Shown here one piece after another: positions 53,155 to 62,428 of a stretch of 64,000 nt of DNA. A program made the position numbers and the translations under genes. This DNA is from Nocardioides marmorisolisilvae (GTDB lineage Bacteria > Actinomycetota > Actinomycetes > Propionibacteriales > Nocardioidaceae), in assembly GCF_031656915.1 (NCBI RefSeq), contig NZ_CP134227.1:3534001-3598000 (forward strand). The letters are read 5' to 3'. The notes under the pieces are model-generated. The model did not search any database. It worked only from the letters and a program-made list of their open reading frames with translations, and was not told the origin of the DNA. Position 1 is the stretch's first letter. Each line of letters opens with the position of its first letter.

Positions 53155-56085
53155 GTGAGCGACTTCTTCGACGACGAGGACGCGGCGGTGGCTGCGGTGC
53201 GCCCGGCGCGCCGGCGACCCCGTCCGATCGTGCTCACCCTGGTCGCGATCGCGGCGCTGCTGATCGCGTTCTCGGTGTTCACCTCGATCTGGACCGAGAA
53301 GCTGTGGTTCGCCAGCCTCGGCGACTCGTCGGTCTTCACCACGCTGGTCTGGACGAAGGTGGCGCTGTTCTGCGGCTTCGGCGTACTGATGGCGCTGGTG
53401 GTCGGAGGCAACCTCGCCGTCGCCTTCCGGCTCCGCCCGATGTTCCGGCCGCGCTCGCCCGAGCAGGCGGGCCTGGACCGCTACCGCGAGGTGGTCACCC
53501 CGGTACGTCGCGTCCTGATGGTCGCGATCAGTGTGGTGATCGGCCTGTTCGCGGGCAGTTCGGCCGCGGGCCAGTGGCGCGACTTCCTGATGTGGCGGCA
53601 CCGGGTGCCCTTCCACAAGACCGATCCGTACTTCCACAAGGACATCGGCTGGTACGTCTTCTCCCTGCCGTGGTGGCACTTCGTCGTCGACTTCTTGATG
53701 ACCGCGGTGATCCTCGGGCTGATCGCGGCGGTGCTGGTCCACTACCTCTACGGCGGCATCCGGCTGCAGACGCCCGGTGACCGGTTCTCCCGCTCCGCGC
53801 AGGCCCAGGTGTGCGTGCTGCTCGGTGTTCTGGTGCTGGTCAAGGCGGTCGACTACTGGCTCGACCGCTACGACCTGACCACCAACGACGGCAGCTTGAT
53901 CACCGGGATGACCTATGCCCGTCAGCACGCCGTACTGCCGGCCAAGGACATCCTGATGGCGATCGCGCTGATCTGCGCGGTGCTGTTCTTCGCCAACGTC
54001 TGGCGGCACACCTGGCTGCTGCCCGGCGTCGGGATCGCGCTGTTCGCGCTGTCGGCCGTGCTGCTCGGCCTGATCTGGCCTGCCGTGGTGGAGAAGTTCC
54101 AGGTCAAGCCGAACGAGCCGGACAAGGAGTCGACGTACATCGCGCACAACATCGCGGCGACTCGGGCGGCCTACGACCTCGACGGCACCTCGGTGACCGA
54201 GTACGACGCCAAGACCACGCTCAGCCCGCAGCAGAGCAACCGGGACGCCGCATCGCTGCCCGGGATCCGGCTCGTCGACCCGATGCTGGTCTCGGAGACC
54301 TTCCAGCAACTGCAGCAGGTGCGTGGCTACTACAGCGTGCCGAGCGTCCTCGACGTCGACCACTACGAGGTCGACGGGCGCGAGCGCGACATGGTGGTGG
54401 CGGCCCGGGAGATGCACCTGGCCGGCCTGCCCGGGGCCGAGCAGAAGTGGTCCAACGAACACACCGTCTACACCCACGGCTACGGCATCATCGCCGCCTA
54501 CGGCAACCAGCGCAACGCCCAGGACAAGCCGGTGCGCAACGACGGCTCACCGGTCTGGGCCGAGCGGGACATCCCCCCGAAGGGAGTGCTGGGCAAGTAC
54601 CGCCCGCAGATCTACTTCGGCGAGAACAGCCCCGACTACTCGGTCGTGGGCAAGGCGCCGGGCGGCCACGACGTGGAGCTCGATAGCCCGCAGGGCACCG
54701 GCGACTCGGGGAGGTCCACGACCACCACGTACGCCGGCAAGGGTGGCGTCCCGATCGGGTCGCTGTTCCACAAGCTGCTCTACGCCGCGAAGTTCGGCGA
54801 CTCCAACCTGCTGCTGTCCTCGCGGGTGCACGCCGCCTCCAAGATCCTCTACGATCGCTCGCCCCGCGAGAGGTTGCAGAAGGTCGCGCCGTGGCTGACC
54901 GTCGACTCCGACGCCCTGCCCGCGGTCGTCGACGGCCGGATCGTGTGGATCCTCGACGGCTACACCGTCTCGGACCGGTATGCCGACTCCGAGTCGCGGT
55001 CGATGGAGGAGATGACCTCTGACGCGATCAACCCCCGGTCGACGTACGCCACCTTGCCGACCGACCAGATCAACTACATCCGCAACTCGGTCAAGGCCAC
55101 GGTGGACGCGTACGACGGCACCGTGACGCTCTACGCCTGGGACCAGTCCGACCCGATCCTGCAGGCGATGGAGAAGGCGTTCCCGCACCTGGTGAAGCCG
55201 CGGTCGGACATCCCGCCCGACCTGCTGGCGCACATGCGCTACCCCGAGGACCTGTTCAAGGTGCAGCGCAACATCCTGGCCGACTACCACGTGACCGACC
55301 CGACCACGTTCTTCAACGACAACGACCGCTGGGACGTGCCCAATGACCCGTCGTCGGCGACCCGGCTGCAGCCGCCGTACCGGCTCTCGGTGGCGACCAA
55401 GTCGGGCGGCAAGCCGGTGTTCTCGCTGACCAGCGTCTACACACCGAAGAACAAGCAGAACCTGGCATCGTTCATCTCCGTAGGGGCCGATCCGGAGGAC
55501 CCGTCGACGTACGGCAAGTTCCAGATCCTCCGGCTGCCGGACAACACCCAGGTGCCGGGGCCGTCGCAGATCGCCAACCAGTTCGCCTCCGACGACCACA
55601 TCGCCAATCGGCTGCAGGCCTTCAAGCGCGTGGGCGCGAAGATCGAGTACGGCAACCTGCTGACGCTTCCGGTGGGCGGTGGACTGCTCTACGTCCAGCC
55701 GGTCTACACCTCGCGTGCCGGCGGCACCGGCAACTATCCGGCGCTGCGGTTCGTGCTGGTCTCGTTCGGCAAGGAGGTGGGGATCGGCGACACGTTGTCG
55801 GCCGCGCTGGACGACGTGCTGGGTGTGACCGAGTCCGACCAGGGCAAGGGCGGGTCGACGAAGACTGCCCACCCGCGCGGCAAGGGTGGCACGACGACGA
55901 AGGGGAACGGCGGCAAGGGGGGTGCGGCGCTGCCCGAGCACGCACTCCGGCTGCTGCAGCGCGCCGACGCGAAGTTCCGGCAGGGCCAGGACCTGCTGCG
56001 CCAGGGTGACCTCGCCGGCTACGCCAAGGCCGTGAGGCAGGGAGAGCGGCTGGTCCAGCAGGCCATAGCCGCCGGCAGCAGATGA
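53155..56085 (+). CDS. UPF0182 family large membrane protein
   Basis: 976 residues from GTG at 53155, with GAGGGA nearby. Seven or so transmembrane helices occupy residues 20 to 320 (LVAIAALLIAFSVFTSI, FCGFGVLMALVVGGNLAV and others). A large extracellular domain follows (NIAATRAAYDLDGT, EVGIGDTLSAALDDVLG) and a Gly/Lys-rich linker precedes a C-terminal helical tail (LRLLQRADAKFRQGQDLLRQ). The family is universal in Actinobacteria (Rv3193c) and has no assigned activity. Confidence 0.92.
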   Translation: MSDFFDDEDAAVAAVRPARRRPRPIVLTLVAIAALLIAFSVFTSIWTEKLWFASLGDSSVFTTLVWTKVALFCGFGVLMALVVGGNLAVAFRLRPMFRPRSPEQAGLDRYREVVTPVRRVLMVAISVVIGLFAGSSAAGQWRDFLMWRHRVPFHKTDPYFHKDIGWYVFSLPWWHFVVDFLMTAVILGLIAAVLVHYLYGGIRLQTPGDRFSRSAQAQVCVLLGVLVLVKAVDYWLDRYDLTTNDGSLITGMTYARQHAVLPAKDILMAIALICAVLFFANVWRHTWLLPGVGIALFALSAVLLGLIWPAVVEKFQVKPNEPDKESTYIAHNIAATRAAYDLDGTSVTEYDAKTTLSPQQSNRDAASLPGIRLVDPMLVSETFQQLQQVRGYYSVPSVLDVDHYEVDGRERDMVVAAREMHLAGLPGAEQKWSNEHTVYTHGYGIIAAYGNQRNAQDKPVRNDGSPVWAERDIPPKGVLGKYRPQIYFGENSPDYSVVGKAPGGHDVELDSPQGTGDSGRSTTTTYAGKGGVPIGSLFHKLLYAAKFGDSNLLLSSRVHAASKILYDRSPRERLQKVAPWLTVDSDALPAVVDGRIVWILDGYTVSDRYADSESRSMEEMTSDAINPRSTYATLPTDQINYIRNSVKATVDAYDGTVTLYAWDQSDPILQAMEKAFPHLVKPRSDIPPDLLAHMRYPEDLFKVQRNILADYHVTDPTTFFNDNDRWDVPNDPSSATRLQPPYRLSVATKSGGKPVFSLTSVYTPKNKQNLASFISVGADPEDPSTYGKFQILRLPDNTQVPGPSQIANQFASDDHIANRLQAFKRVGAKIEYGNLLTLPVGGGLLYVQPVYTSRAGGTGNYPALRFVLVSFGKEVGIGDTLSAALDDVLGVTESDQGKGGSTKTAHPRGKGGTTTKGNGGKGGAALPEHALRLLQRADAKFRQGQDLLRQGDLAGYAKAVRQGERLVQQAIAAGSR

Positions 56086-56867
56086 CCGGCGCTCCGGAGC
56101 AGCAGCCGGAGCACGAGCGGCTCCGGATCGACTGGCTGCGCACCATTGCGGGGGCGTTGGCGGCGGTGTCCTCGGCGGTGCTGCTGTCCACCCTCGGCGC
56201 CGCCGGCACTTTGGCGGGTGCGGCGTTGGGCAGCGTGATCGTGTCGATCACCAGCAACCTCTACAGCCAGGGGCTGAACCGTAGTCGGGAGCGCGTCGCC
56301 AACCGGACGGTCGCGCTGCGTCAGGTGGGCGTTGCCCAGGCGGAGGTACGTCGGGCGCGCCGCCGGCGGATGAGCCCCGCCGCGGCCCAGGCGCACTTGG
56401 CCCACGCCGAGGAGCAGTTGACCCGCGCCCGGGCCGAGCTCGACGGCGAGGTCGAACCGGAGCGGCCCGGGCTCGGCGCCCGGTTCGCGGCGCTGCCGTG
56501 GCGTCGGGTGGCCCTGCTTGCGGCCGGGTTCTTCCTGATCGCAGCCGTGGCGATCACCGTGTTCGAGCTGATCGCGGGCGAGCCGATCTCGTCGTACACC
56601 GGAGGTAGCGACACCCACAGCGGCACCTCCTGGACCCGGATCGACGGCGGCTCGAAGCCGCGGCACAAGCCGACCCCAACGCCGACGCCAACCTCGACGA
56701 CCACGCCGACGCCCACGCCGACCCCCACGCCCTCGTCGACCCCGACACCGTCATCGACCGCCGCTCCCAGTGGCACCCCGTCACCGACGCCCCCGGCCGC
56801 GTCGTCCTCGCCGAGCGAGCAGCCAAGCCCGACCGGCAGCCCGAGTGGGCTGCTCGGTCTGGGCTGA
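56082..56867 (+). CDS. Membrane protein with Pro/Thr/Ser-rich tail
   Basis: 261 residues; ATG overlaps the UPF0182 stop by four bases. Two hydrophobic helices near residues 22 to 55 (TIAGALAAVSSAVLLSTLG and AGAALGSVIVSITSNL), a basic helical linker (about 60 to 130), a third helix (VALLAAGFFLIAAVAITVFEL) and an 85-residue low-complexity tail of PT, TPTP and SS repeats that probably spans or lies in the cell wall. No domain is recognised. Confidence 0.7.
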   Translation: MTGAPEQQPEHERLRIDWLRTIAGALAAVSSAVLLSTLGAAGTLAGAALGSVIVSITSNLYSQGLNRSRERVANRTVALRQVGVAQAEVRRARRRRMSPAAAQAHLAHAEEQLTRARAELDGEVEPERPGLGARFAALPWRRVALLAAGFFLIAAVAITVFELIAGEPISSYTGGSDTHSGTSWTRIDGGSKPRHKPTPTPTPTSTTTPTPTPTPTPSSTPTPSSTAAPSGTPSPTPPAASSSPSEQPSPTGSPSGLLGLG

Positions 56868-57120
56868 CCCCGGCTCGCTGACCCGCGCTGCTGATCCTCG
56901 TGCGGCGTACCCGGTCAGTTGTGCGGCGCCGGGGCCGTTCTGCGCCGACCCTGCGCGTGCGCACCCCAACGACCATCGCGCGCGGTGACCAGCCCGGGGT
57001 CCTGCTGCTCACCCGCGGCCGGCCGTCGCCACCGCTCGCATGGCCGACCTCGGTGCCTGCGCTGTCCTTGGATCCGATTTTGCGCCTGCGACACTGTCCA
57101 CTAACCTTGTGCCTACGCGA

Positions 57121-57194
57121 CGCGGGGTGGAGCAGTTCGGTAGCTCGCTGGGCTCATAACCCAGAGGTCGCAGGTTCAAATCCTGCCCCCGCTA
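57121..57194 (+). tRNA. Initiator tRNA-fMet (CAT)
   Basis: The cloverleaf closes from 57121 to 57194. The acceptor stem has an unpaired first position (C1 opposite T72), and the anticodon stem ends in three G-C pairs (CTGGG, CTCATAA, CCCAG). Both features mark the initiator. T-stem GCAGG/CCTGC, T-loop TTCAAAT. CCA is not encoded. An island is integrated at its 3' end. Confidence 0.93.
57170..57194. other. Attachment site (att) at the tRNA 3' end
   Basis: The T-arm and acceptor 3' half form the usual integration target for tyrosine integrases, and the integrase gene's last codons run into it. No second copy of this sequence is found further right in the window, so the other boundary is outside it. 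Confidence 0.6.
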
Positions 57195-58453
57195 CTTTGT
57201 GAAGGGCCCGCTGACCTGCGGTTTTGCTGAAGGTCAGCGGGTTCTTCGCTTTTCTGGTCGCCCTTGGAGTCGTCGATGCTGCCGAGAATGCTGCCGTCCA
57301 CTTCGCCGATCTCGGTCGGCGCCGGGGCGAGGATCAGCTGCGCAACCGCGTCGGCAGCCACGGCATCCATGCCGGGGATGACGTGCGTATAGGTCTGCAG
57401 CGTGAACGCGGCGGTCGAATGTCCGAGGCGCTCGCTGATCACCTTGGCCGGGATGCCGGCCTTGAGCGCAGCGCTGGCATAGGAGTGCCGCACGTCGTGC
57501 AGCCGGATGCGGGGCAGGCCCGCTGACTTGCAGTGCCCGTGGAACAGAGCGGTGATCGTGTCGGGGTGCAGGGGGCGGCCGTCGGCCCAGACGAACAGCA
57601 GCTGGGTGTCCTGCCCGAGCAACTCGCGTTCGGTGTCCCAGGTGATGAAGTACTCACGAAGCGCCTCGCATGTGTCCGGATCGAGGGCGAGGTTGCGAAC
57701 GCCGCTGGCTGTCTTCGGCTGGGATTCGACGGCCCGTCCCGCCACGACGACGCGGGGCGTGCTGGGGGACACCCGGCGGAGGTGCAGATCGACATCGTGT
57801 CGAAGCAGCCCGGCCAGTTCACCTCGACGCAACCCGGTCGTCGCGACCAGCAGCCAAAGTGCGTAGAACCTGTCGCTCTCGACATGGCGGACGAATTGGC
57901 CGAGCTGCTCCGGAGTCCAGATGGTCGGCCGCGGCCTTGGGGCGCGCGGCGGCTCGGCGTCCTCGGCATAGTTGCGCGGAAGCTGGTCCCACTTGACTGC
58001 ATCTCGCAGGGCACGGTGAAGCATCCGGTGGACGTTCTGCACGGTCTTTGGGGCAAGCCCGCCGCTGGTTTTGACCCGGCCCCGCTGAAGCAGGTGGGTG
58101 TAGAGCAGATTGAGCCGGACCGCCGTGAGGTCTTGGAGCGCGGTCTGCCCGATCACGGGGATCACGTAGGCATCGAGGTAGTTGCGATAGTTCACCCAGG
58201 TCGACGGCCTGATCGCTCCCCGCACGGCTGCGTGCCACTCGTCGAGGAAGTCCTCGACGGTCCGTCTCGAGTTCTTGACGCTCCGCCCTTGGAGGTGGGC
58301 GTTGATGGCCTTGTTCATCGCTTGAGCGGCGGCGCGCTTGGTCGGGAATCCAGACTTGGTCATCCGTCGGCGTCGTCCGGTCAAAGGGTCGGGGCCGACC
58401 TCGAATCGGTACTCCCACTCACCCGACGGGCGACGTGACACGTTCCCGCTCAT
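57176..58453 (-). CDS. Tyrosine-type site-specific integrase
   Basis: 425 residues. An AP2-like arm-binding domain opens it (GEWEYRFEVGPDPLTGRRRR), residues 65 to 150 form the SAM-like core-binding domain, and the catalytic domain has TTGLRRGELAGLL (Arg), RLHDVRHSYASAAL (His-x-x-Arg), ERLGHSTAAFTLQTYTHV (His and the nucleophilic Tyr). Its stop lies in the T-loop of the initiator tRNA and its last five residues are encoded by tRNA sequence. It integrates and excises the island. It overlaps the excisionase gene by four bases. Confidence 0.95.
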   Translation of the reverse strand: MSGNVSRRPSGEWEYRFEVGPDPLTGRRRRMTKSGFPTKRAAAQAMNKAINAHLQGRSVKNSRRTVEDFLDEWHAAVRGAIRPSTWVNYRNYLDAYVIPVIGQTALQDLTAVRLNLLYTHLLQRGRVKTSGGLAPKTVQNVHRMLHRALRDAVKWDQLPRNYAEDAEPPRAPRPRPTIWTPEQLGQFVRHVESDRFYALWLLVATTGLRRGELAGLLRHDVDLHLRRVSPSTPRVVVAGRAVESQPKTASGVRNLALDPDTCEALREYFITWDTERELLGQDTQLLFVWADGRPLHPDTITALFHGHCKSAGLPRIRLHDVRHSYASAALKAGIPAKVISERLGHSTAAFTLQTYTHVIPGMDAVAADAVAQLILAPAPTEIGEVDGSILGSIDDSKGDQKSEEPADLQQNRRSAGPSQSSGGRI

Positions 58454-58740
58454 GCCGAGAGCAACTCCTCGAGCTTCGCGGTGATCACGTAGACGCGTCC
58501 GCCGAGATGGGTGGTGGGAAGGTCGCCACAGGCGGCGCAGCGATATGCCGCGGAGCGGCTGATGCCGAGCAGCCGCGCGGCCCGTGGCACGGGGATGAGC
58601 ATGGGCAGTCCCGCCAGCTCACGTACTGCCGGAGCATGCTGCTGGATCAGCTGGCCATCCTTGATTCGGTCTGCGACGGCGCCGATGGGTGCGGTGCCCG
58701 ACGTAGTTGCCCTCTGCTCTGCGACGTGTGCATCCGACAT
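58450..58740 (-). CDS. Excisionase-like helix-turn-helix protein
   Basis: 96 residues from ATG at 58740; an upstream ATG at 58782 would add 14. IPVPRAARLLGISRSAAYRCAACGDLPTTHLGGRVYVIT is the MerR/Xis winged helix that bends att DNA. The stop overlaps the integrase start by four bases, so the two proteins are made together. Confidence 0.85.
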   Translation of the reverse strand: MSDAHVAEQRATTSGTAPIGAVADRIKDGQLIQQHAPAVRELAGLPMLIPVPRAARLLGISRSAAYRCAACGDLPTTHLGGRVYVITAKLEELLSA

Positions 58741-58866
58741 TTGGTAGACCTCCCGATAGGCCAGTTGATACGTCGATTTCACCGCGCGGCCCGGGACGCT
58801 GAAACCGCCTGGTGGGACGTTTTAGGACGGCTCGTGCTAGTCTGGATTCGTCCGGAGGTGGAACAC

Positions 58867-59613
58867 GTGCGCAACGAACGGCTGCGATCAGCGATGGTCC
58901 GGACGCACATATCGGTGGAGGATCTCCAGCGTGCAGTGGGTGTCGATCCCAAGACAGTTCAGCGCTGGCTCAATGGGCGTGTTCCCCATCAGCGATTCCG
59001 CTGGGCAGTGGCGGAGCTGCTCGACGAGGACGAGGCCTATCTGTGGCCCACAACATCCGTCGAGACATCGGCAGGCGCCGGGAGCACGGCGGAGATCGTT
59101 GCGGTCTATGCCCGGCGCGCCGAGGTAGACCGCAGGCTGTGGACGAAGCTCATCGACGACAGCCGTCGCGAGGTGTGCATCCTCGGCTACGCCGCGCTGT
59201 TTCTCACCGAGGCATACCCAGGGCTGGCAGAGCGCCTGGTGGCAAAGGCCGAGGATGGATGCCAGGTACGGGTGGCGCTCGCGGACCCCTCCTCTGCTGA
59301 GGTCGCGGCACGAGACGCAGAGGAGCACCAGGACGGTGGGCTGGTGGCGCGCATCCAGAACGCGCTGACGAGGTTCCGCCCGGTCGCACTGTGTGAGGTT
59401 GCGGATCTGCGGCTTCATCACGAGCCGATGTACAACTCGGTCTTCCGCTTCGATGACCAGATGGTGGTGACACCGCACCTGTTTCGCCGGGGTGGCTTCG
59501 AGTCTCCCGCCCTGCACCTGCGTCGTCTTGGCGATCACGGCATCTTCGACACCTTCGCGAAGCACTTCGATGAGGTCTGGTCCAGCGCAATCGCCGTACC
59601 CTCTCAGGCATGA
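58867..59613 (+). CDS. HTH regulator with DUF5919 domain
   Basis: 248 residues from GTG at 58867, preceded by GGAGG. Residues 1 to 60 hold an XRE-type HTH (RTHISVEDLQRAVGVDPKTVQRWLNGR). The remaining 160 residues (RREVCILGYAALFLTEAYPG, and GCQVRVALADPSS) form the DUF5919 domain, which has a PLD-like layout but lacks HxK motifs. It probably regulates the two genes that follow it; the stop overlaps the Nudix start by four bases. Ligand unknown. Confidence 0.78.
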   Translation: MRNERLRSAMVRTHISVEDLQRAVGVDPKTVQRWLNGRVPHQRFRWAVAELLDEDEAYLWPTTSVETSAGAGSTAEIVAVYARRAEVDRRLWTKLIDDSRREVCILGYAALFLTEAYPGLAERLVAKAEDGCQVRVALADPSSAEVAARDAEEHQDGGLVARIQNALTRFRPVALCEVADLRLHHEPMYNSVFRFDDQMVVTPHLFRRGGFESPALHLRRLGDHGIFDTFAKHFDEVWSSAIAVPSQA

Positions 59614-60080
59614 CGCGCATCGATTACTACGACGATCCGGACGCGCCGGCGGCAAACAGCCTTGTGCCAGCGGCCTCGGCCGTGGTGGTCAACGGCGACG
59701 GATCGATCCTGATGCAACGACGCAGTGACAGCGGGTTCTGGAGCATTCCAGGCGGAAAGATGGAGCCGGGAGAATCGATCCGCGACACGGCCGTTCGCGA
59801 GACCCGCGAGGAGACAGGCTATGAGATTGAGCTCGGCCGCCTTGTGGGCATCTACTGCGATCCAAACCACCGCGCCGCGTACTCGGACGGCGAGGTACGC
59901 CAGGAGTTCTCGGTCTGCTTTGCCGGCAAGGTCATTGGCGGGAGCGCTCAGACCAGCGACGAGTCGCTCGAGGTCGCCTTTGTCGCTCCCTCAGAACTAG
60001 CCGACCTCGATATTCACGGGCCGATCCGGTTGCGGATCAAGCACTTCCTTGAAGACCGACCACAACCGTTCATCAGTTGA
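59610..60080 (+). CDS. Nudix hydrolase, island-encoded
   Basis: 156 residues. The Nudix box GGKMEPGESIRDTAVRETREE followed by TGY is complete. NGDGSILMQRRSDSGFWSIP leads it, as in MutT and ADP-ribose-type enzymes. It hydrolyses nucleoside diphosphate derivatives; the substrate is unknown. It is translated with the HTH-DUF5919 gene and ends convergent and overlapping by eight bases with the HD gene. Confidence 0.88.
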   Translation: MTRIDYYDDPDAPAANSLVPAASAVVVNGDGSILMQRRSDSGFWSIPGGKMEPGESIRDTAVRETREETGYEIELGRLVGIYCDPNHRAAYSDGEVRQEFSVCFAGKVIGGSAQTSDESLEVAFVAPSELADLDIHGPIRLRIKHFLEDRPQPFIS

Positions 60081-60618
60081 GCAAGGGCGCTGGGAGAAGA
60101 CCCTGTACTCGAGCGACCACCTCCCGGAGGTGTGGCTCCGATCTCGCCAATGCAACGGTGACTGGATGCTCGCGCGGATACCGCCGCCGGATGTCGGCGA
60201 TCCGTTGATCGATGTCGACCTGATCTCCCCTGGGGCCCGTGGTCAGGTCGGCAAACGTCAGAACGTCCGCTGCGATTGAGTCCTCCAGCGGGAACTCGTC
60301 TAGTTCGCTACTCAGCCCTCGCACCCCCGCCTCCCAGCGGGCGCCACTGTGGTGGGCCACCAGACACGACAGACGTTCCTCGCCCAGCGTCCGCAACCAC
60401 CGCGCACCGTCGAGCGGGTGGAACCCAGTCGCCGAAAGCGCGGGGGAGTAGCCGATGTCGTGCATAAGGCCGGCGCACGCGAGGACGAGTTCGTCATCGG
60501 GGCACACACGCTGAGCGACGTTGCGGGCGGTCTCGCCGGTAGCACGGACGTGCGCCAGACGTCCGAGCAGGCCGTCCAGATAATGCCGTGCCAGTTGATC
60601 TGCCGTACCCAAGTCCAT
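60073..60618 (-). CDS. HD domain phosphohydrolase
   Basis: 181 residues from the ATG opening MDLGTADQLARHY. LACAGLMHDIGYSP holds the HD motif, LAHVRATGETARNVAQ the first histidine and LVAHHSGARWE the later histidines of the metal-dependent phosphohydrolase fold. Substrate unknown, possibly a nucleotide. It is convergent with the Nudix gene, and the pair with DUF5919 forms a recurring actinobacterial module (from memory). Confidence 0.82.
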   Translation of the reverse strand: MDLGTADQLARHYLDGLLGRLAHVRATGETARNVAQRVCPDDELVLACAGLMHDIGYSPALSATGFHPLDGARWLRTLGEERLSCLVAHHSGARWEAGVRGLSSELDEFPLEDSIAADVLTFADLTTGPRGDQVDIDQRIADIRRRYPREHPVTVALARSEPHLREVVARVQGLLPAPLLN

Positions 60619-60939
60619 GCTTCGAGGGTAGGTCGAACATCTCCCGCACATCGAGCGGCGTTTGGCATGGGATGCATGGCTCGCAACGTTCGTGCCGGCT
60701 CGTGCGTCGCACCATGACGAACGCGATGTGCGTCGCTTCGGCCCAGATTGACGCAGGACATCCTGATCGCTCAACGAAGTTCAAGGGGTCCTGAAACACG
60801 GTGAATGCTCAGGACAGGCGCAGTCCGCGTCTGAACACCGAATGTCGTGGCCGCGCTGGGAGGGTGCACCGGCGTAGGGATTGCGAAGGCAACCGCGGAA
60901 GTCATGCGAGATCTTCGCGCGGCACCTAGATTGGCGTTC
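60619..60939. other. Intergenic region left of the ABC-3C operon
   Basis: 321 bases with no clear gene. It holds the upstream sequences of the HD gene and the native promoter of the interrupted ABC-3C gene (TAGATT at 60927-60932). No repeat or structured RNA is evident. Confidence 0.55.
60927..60932 (+). promoter_or_regulatory. Native -10 box of the interrupted ABC-3C gene
   Basis: TAGATT is followed by seven bases and the GTG at 60940, the usual arrangement of leaderless actinobacterial mRNAs. From this GTG the frame stays open to the insertion point and continues in the gene after the IS element. Confidence 0.5.
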
Positions 60940-60987
60940 GTGACTGACACTGCCCAGGCGACCGCGATGACGCCTGCGCATATTTTG
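60940..60987 (+). pseudogene. 5' end of the ABC-3C nuclease-like gene, separated by ISL3
   Basis: GTG at 60940 opens VTDTAQATAMTPAHIL. Joined across the target duplication to 62432 the frame continues as KVTPTPDDAGAE, so this is the original N-terminus (16 codons). It is now cut off from the rest of the gene by a 1436-bp element. Confidence 0.7.
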
Positions 60988-62423
60988 GGCTCTCCTGACG
61001 TACCTGTGGGTGCCTGAGCGCGCCTGAACGAGCCACACGCCGCTTCCTGTCTAGGTTTCTGAGCTGTCTAGGAACAGGAACCAGGTGCACAGGAGAGCGG
61101 CGTGCGTGATGTCAGCCTATGGCGGGGCGTGTTCGGGGTCGAGAAGACGGTGATCGAGCGGGTCGAGTTCGACGAGGACGACCAGGTGCTGGTCGCCTAC
61201 GTGCGGCCGACCAAGCGGCAGCGTGGCCGCTGCGGGCGTTGTCGGCGACGCTGTCCGGGTTATGACGCCGGTGCGGGCAGGAGGCGTTGGCGGGCGCTGG
61301 ACCTGGGCACGATGGTCGCGATGGTCGAGGCTGACGCGCCGCGGGTGACCTGCCGGGCCCATGGCGTGGTGGTCGCCCACGTGCCCTGGGCCCGCCACGA
61401 CGCCGGCCACACGCTGAGCTTCGATGATCAGGTGGCATGGCTGGCCACCCAGGCCTCGAAGTCATGCGTGGTCGAGCTGATGCGGATCGCCTGGCGCACC
61501 GTGGGTTCGATCATCTCCCGGGTCTGGGCCGACATCGAGACCCAGCACGACCGCTTCGCCGGGCTGCGGCGCATCGGGATCGACGAGATCAGCTACAAGC
61601 GCGGGCACAAGTACTTGATGGTCGTCGTCGACCACGACCAGCGGCGACTGGTCTGGGCCGCACCGGGACGCAACAGCGCCACCGTCGCTGAGTTCTTCGA
61701 TCTCCTCGGCGAAGAACGCTGCAAGCTGATCACCCACGTCTCGGCTGATGGGGCCGACTTCATCGACACCATCGTCGCCGGGCGGTGCCCGAACGCGGTC
61801 CGGGTGGCCGATCCGTTCCACATCGTCAAATGGGCGACCGAGGCGCTCGATGAGGTCCGGCGTGAGGCGTGGAACGACGCCCGCAAGCAGGCCAGAACCG
61901 AACCCAAGCGGCCGCGTGGACGTCCTCGCGCCGACGCACCGCCGCGACCGGGCAGCGAACGGGCCAAGTCGTTGAAGGGAGCCCGCTACTCGTTGTGGAA
62001 GAACCCCGAAGATCTCACCGAGAACCAGCAGACCAAGCTGGCTTGGATCGCGGCCACCGATCCGCGGTTGTATCGCGCCTATCTGCTCAAAGAAGGCCTG
62101 CGGCTGGTCTTCCGACTACCCCACGCGGCAGCCGCCGAGGCCCTGGACCGGTGGATCAGCTGGGCGCGACGCTGCCGGATCCCGGCGTTCGTGAAACTGC
62201 AGAAGAGCATCGTCAAGCACCGTTCCCGGATCCTCGCCGCGATCGAGCACAACCTGTCCAACGGGCTGATCGAGTCGACCAACACCAAGATCCGGCTGCT
62301 GACCAGGATGGCGTTCGGGTTCCACTCCGCCGAGGCATTGATCGCGCTGGCGATGCTCACCCTCGGCGGGCACCGACCCGCCCTCCCGGGCCGCAACTAA
62401 CCCACAGATCAGTCAGGAGGGCC
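60988..62423 (+). mobile_element. ISL3-family insertion sequence, complete
   Basis: 1436 bp with imperfect 24-bp terminal inverted repeats (60988-61011 and 62400-62423, 20 of 24 matching). The left end begins GGCTCTCCTGAC and the right end, read inward, GGCCCTCCTGAC. It holds a single transposase gene. Its right repeat overlaps the transposase stop codon and carries AGGAGG outward. Confidence 0.93.
61102..62400 (+). CDS. ISL3-family transposase
   Basis: 432 residues from GTG, preceded by AGGAG. The N-terminus has a zinc-binding cysteine cluster (RGRCGRCRRRCPGYD). The DDE residues are in RRIGIDEISYKRGHKYLMVV, HVSADGADFIDTI and NGLIESTNTKIRLL. A basic, Pro-rich insert lies between the second Asp and the Glu. 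The gene is intact and the element is likely functional. Confidence 0.95.
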   Translation: MRDVSLWRGVFGVEKTVIERVEFDEDDQVLVAYVRPTKRQRGRCGRCRRRCPGYDAGAGRRRWRALDLGTMVAMVEADAPRVTCRAHGVVVAHVPWARHDAGHTLSFDDQVAWLATQASKSCVVELMRIAWRTVGSIISRVWADIETQHDRFAGLRRIGIDEISYKRGHKYLMVVVDHDQRRLVWAAPGRNSATVAEFFDLLGEERCKLITHVSADGADFIDTIVAGRCPNAVRVADPFHIVKWATEALDEVRREAWNDARKQARTEPKRPRGRPRADAPPRPGSERAKSLKGARYSLWKNPEDLTENQQTKLAWIAATDPRLYRAYLLKEGLRLVFRLPHAAAAEALDRWISWARRCRIPAFVKLQKSIVKHRSRILAAIEHNLSNGLIESTNTKIRLLTRMAFGFHSAEALIALAMLTLGGHRPALPGRN

Positions 62424-62428
62424 ATATT

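Noticed and set aside
57170..57194. A right-hand att copy inside the window
   Set aside because: No repeat of the tRNA 3' end was found between 57200 and 64000.
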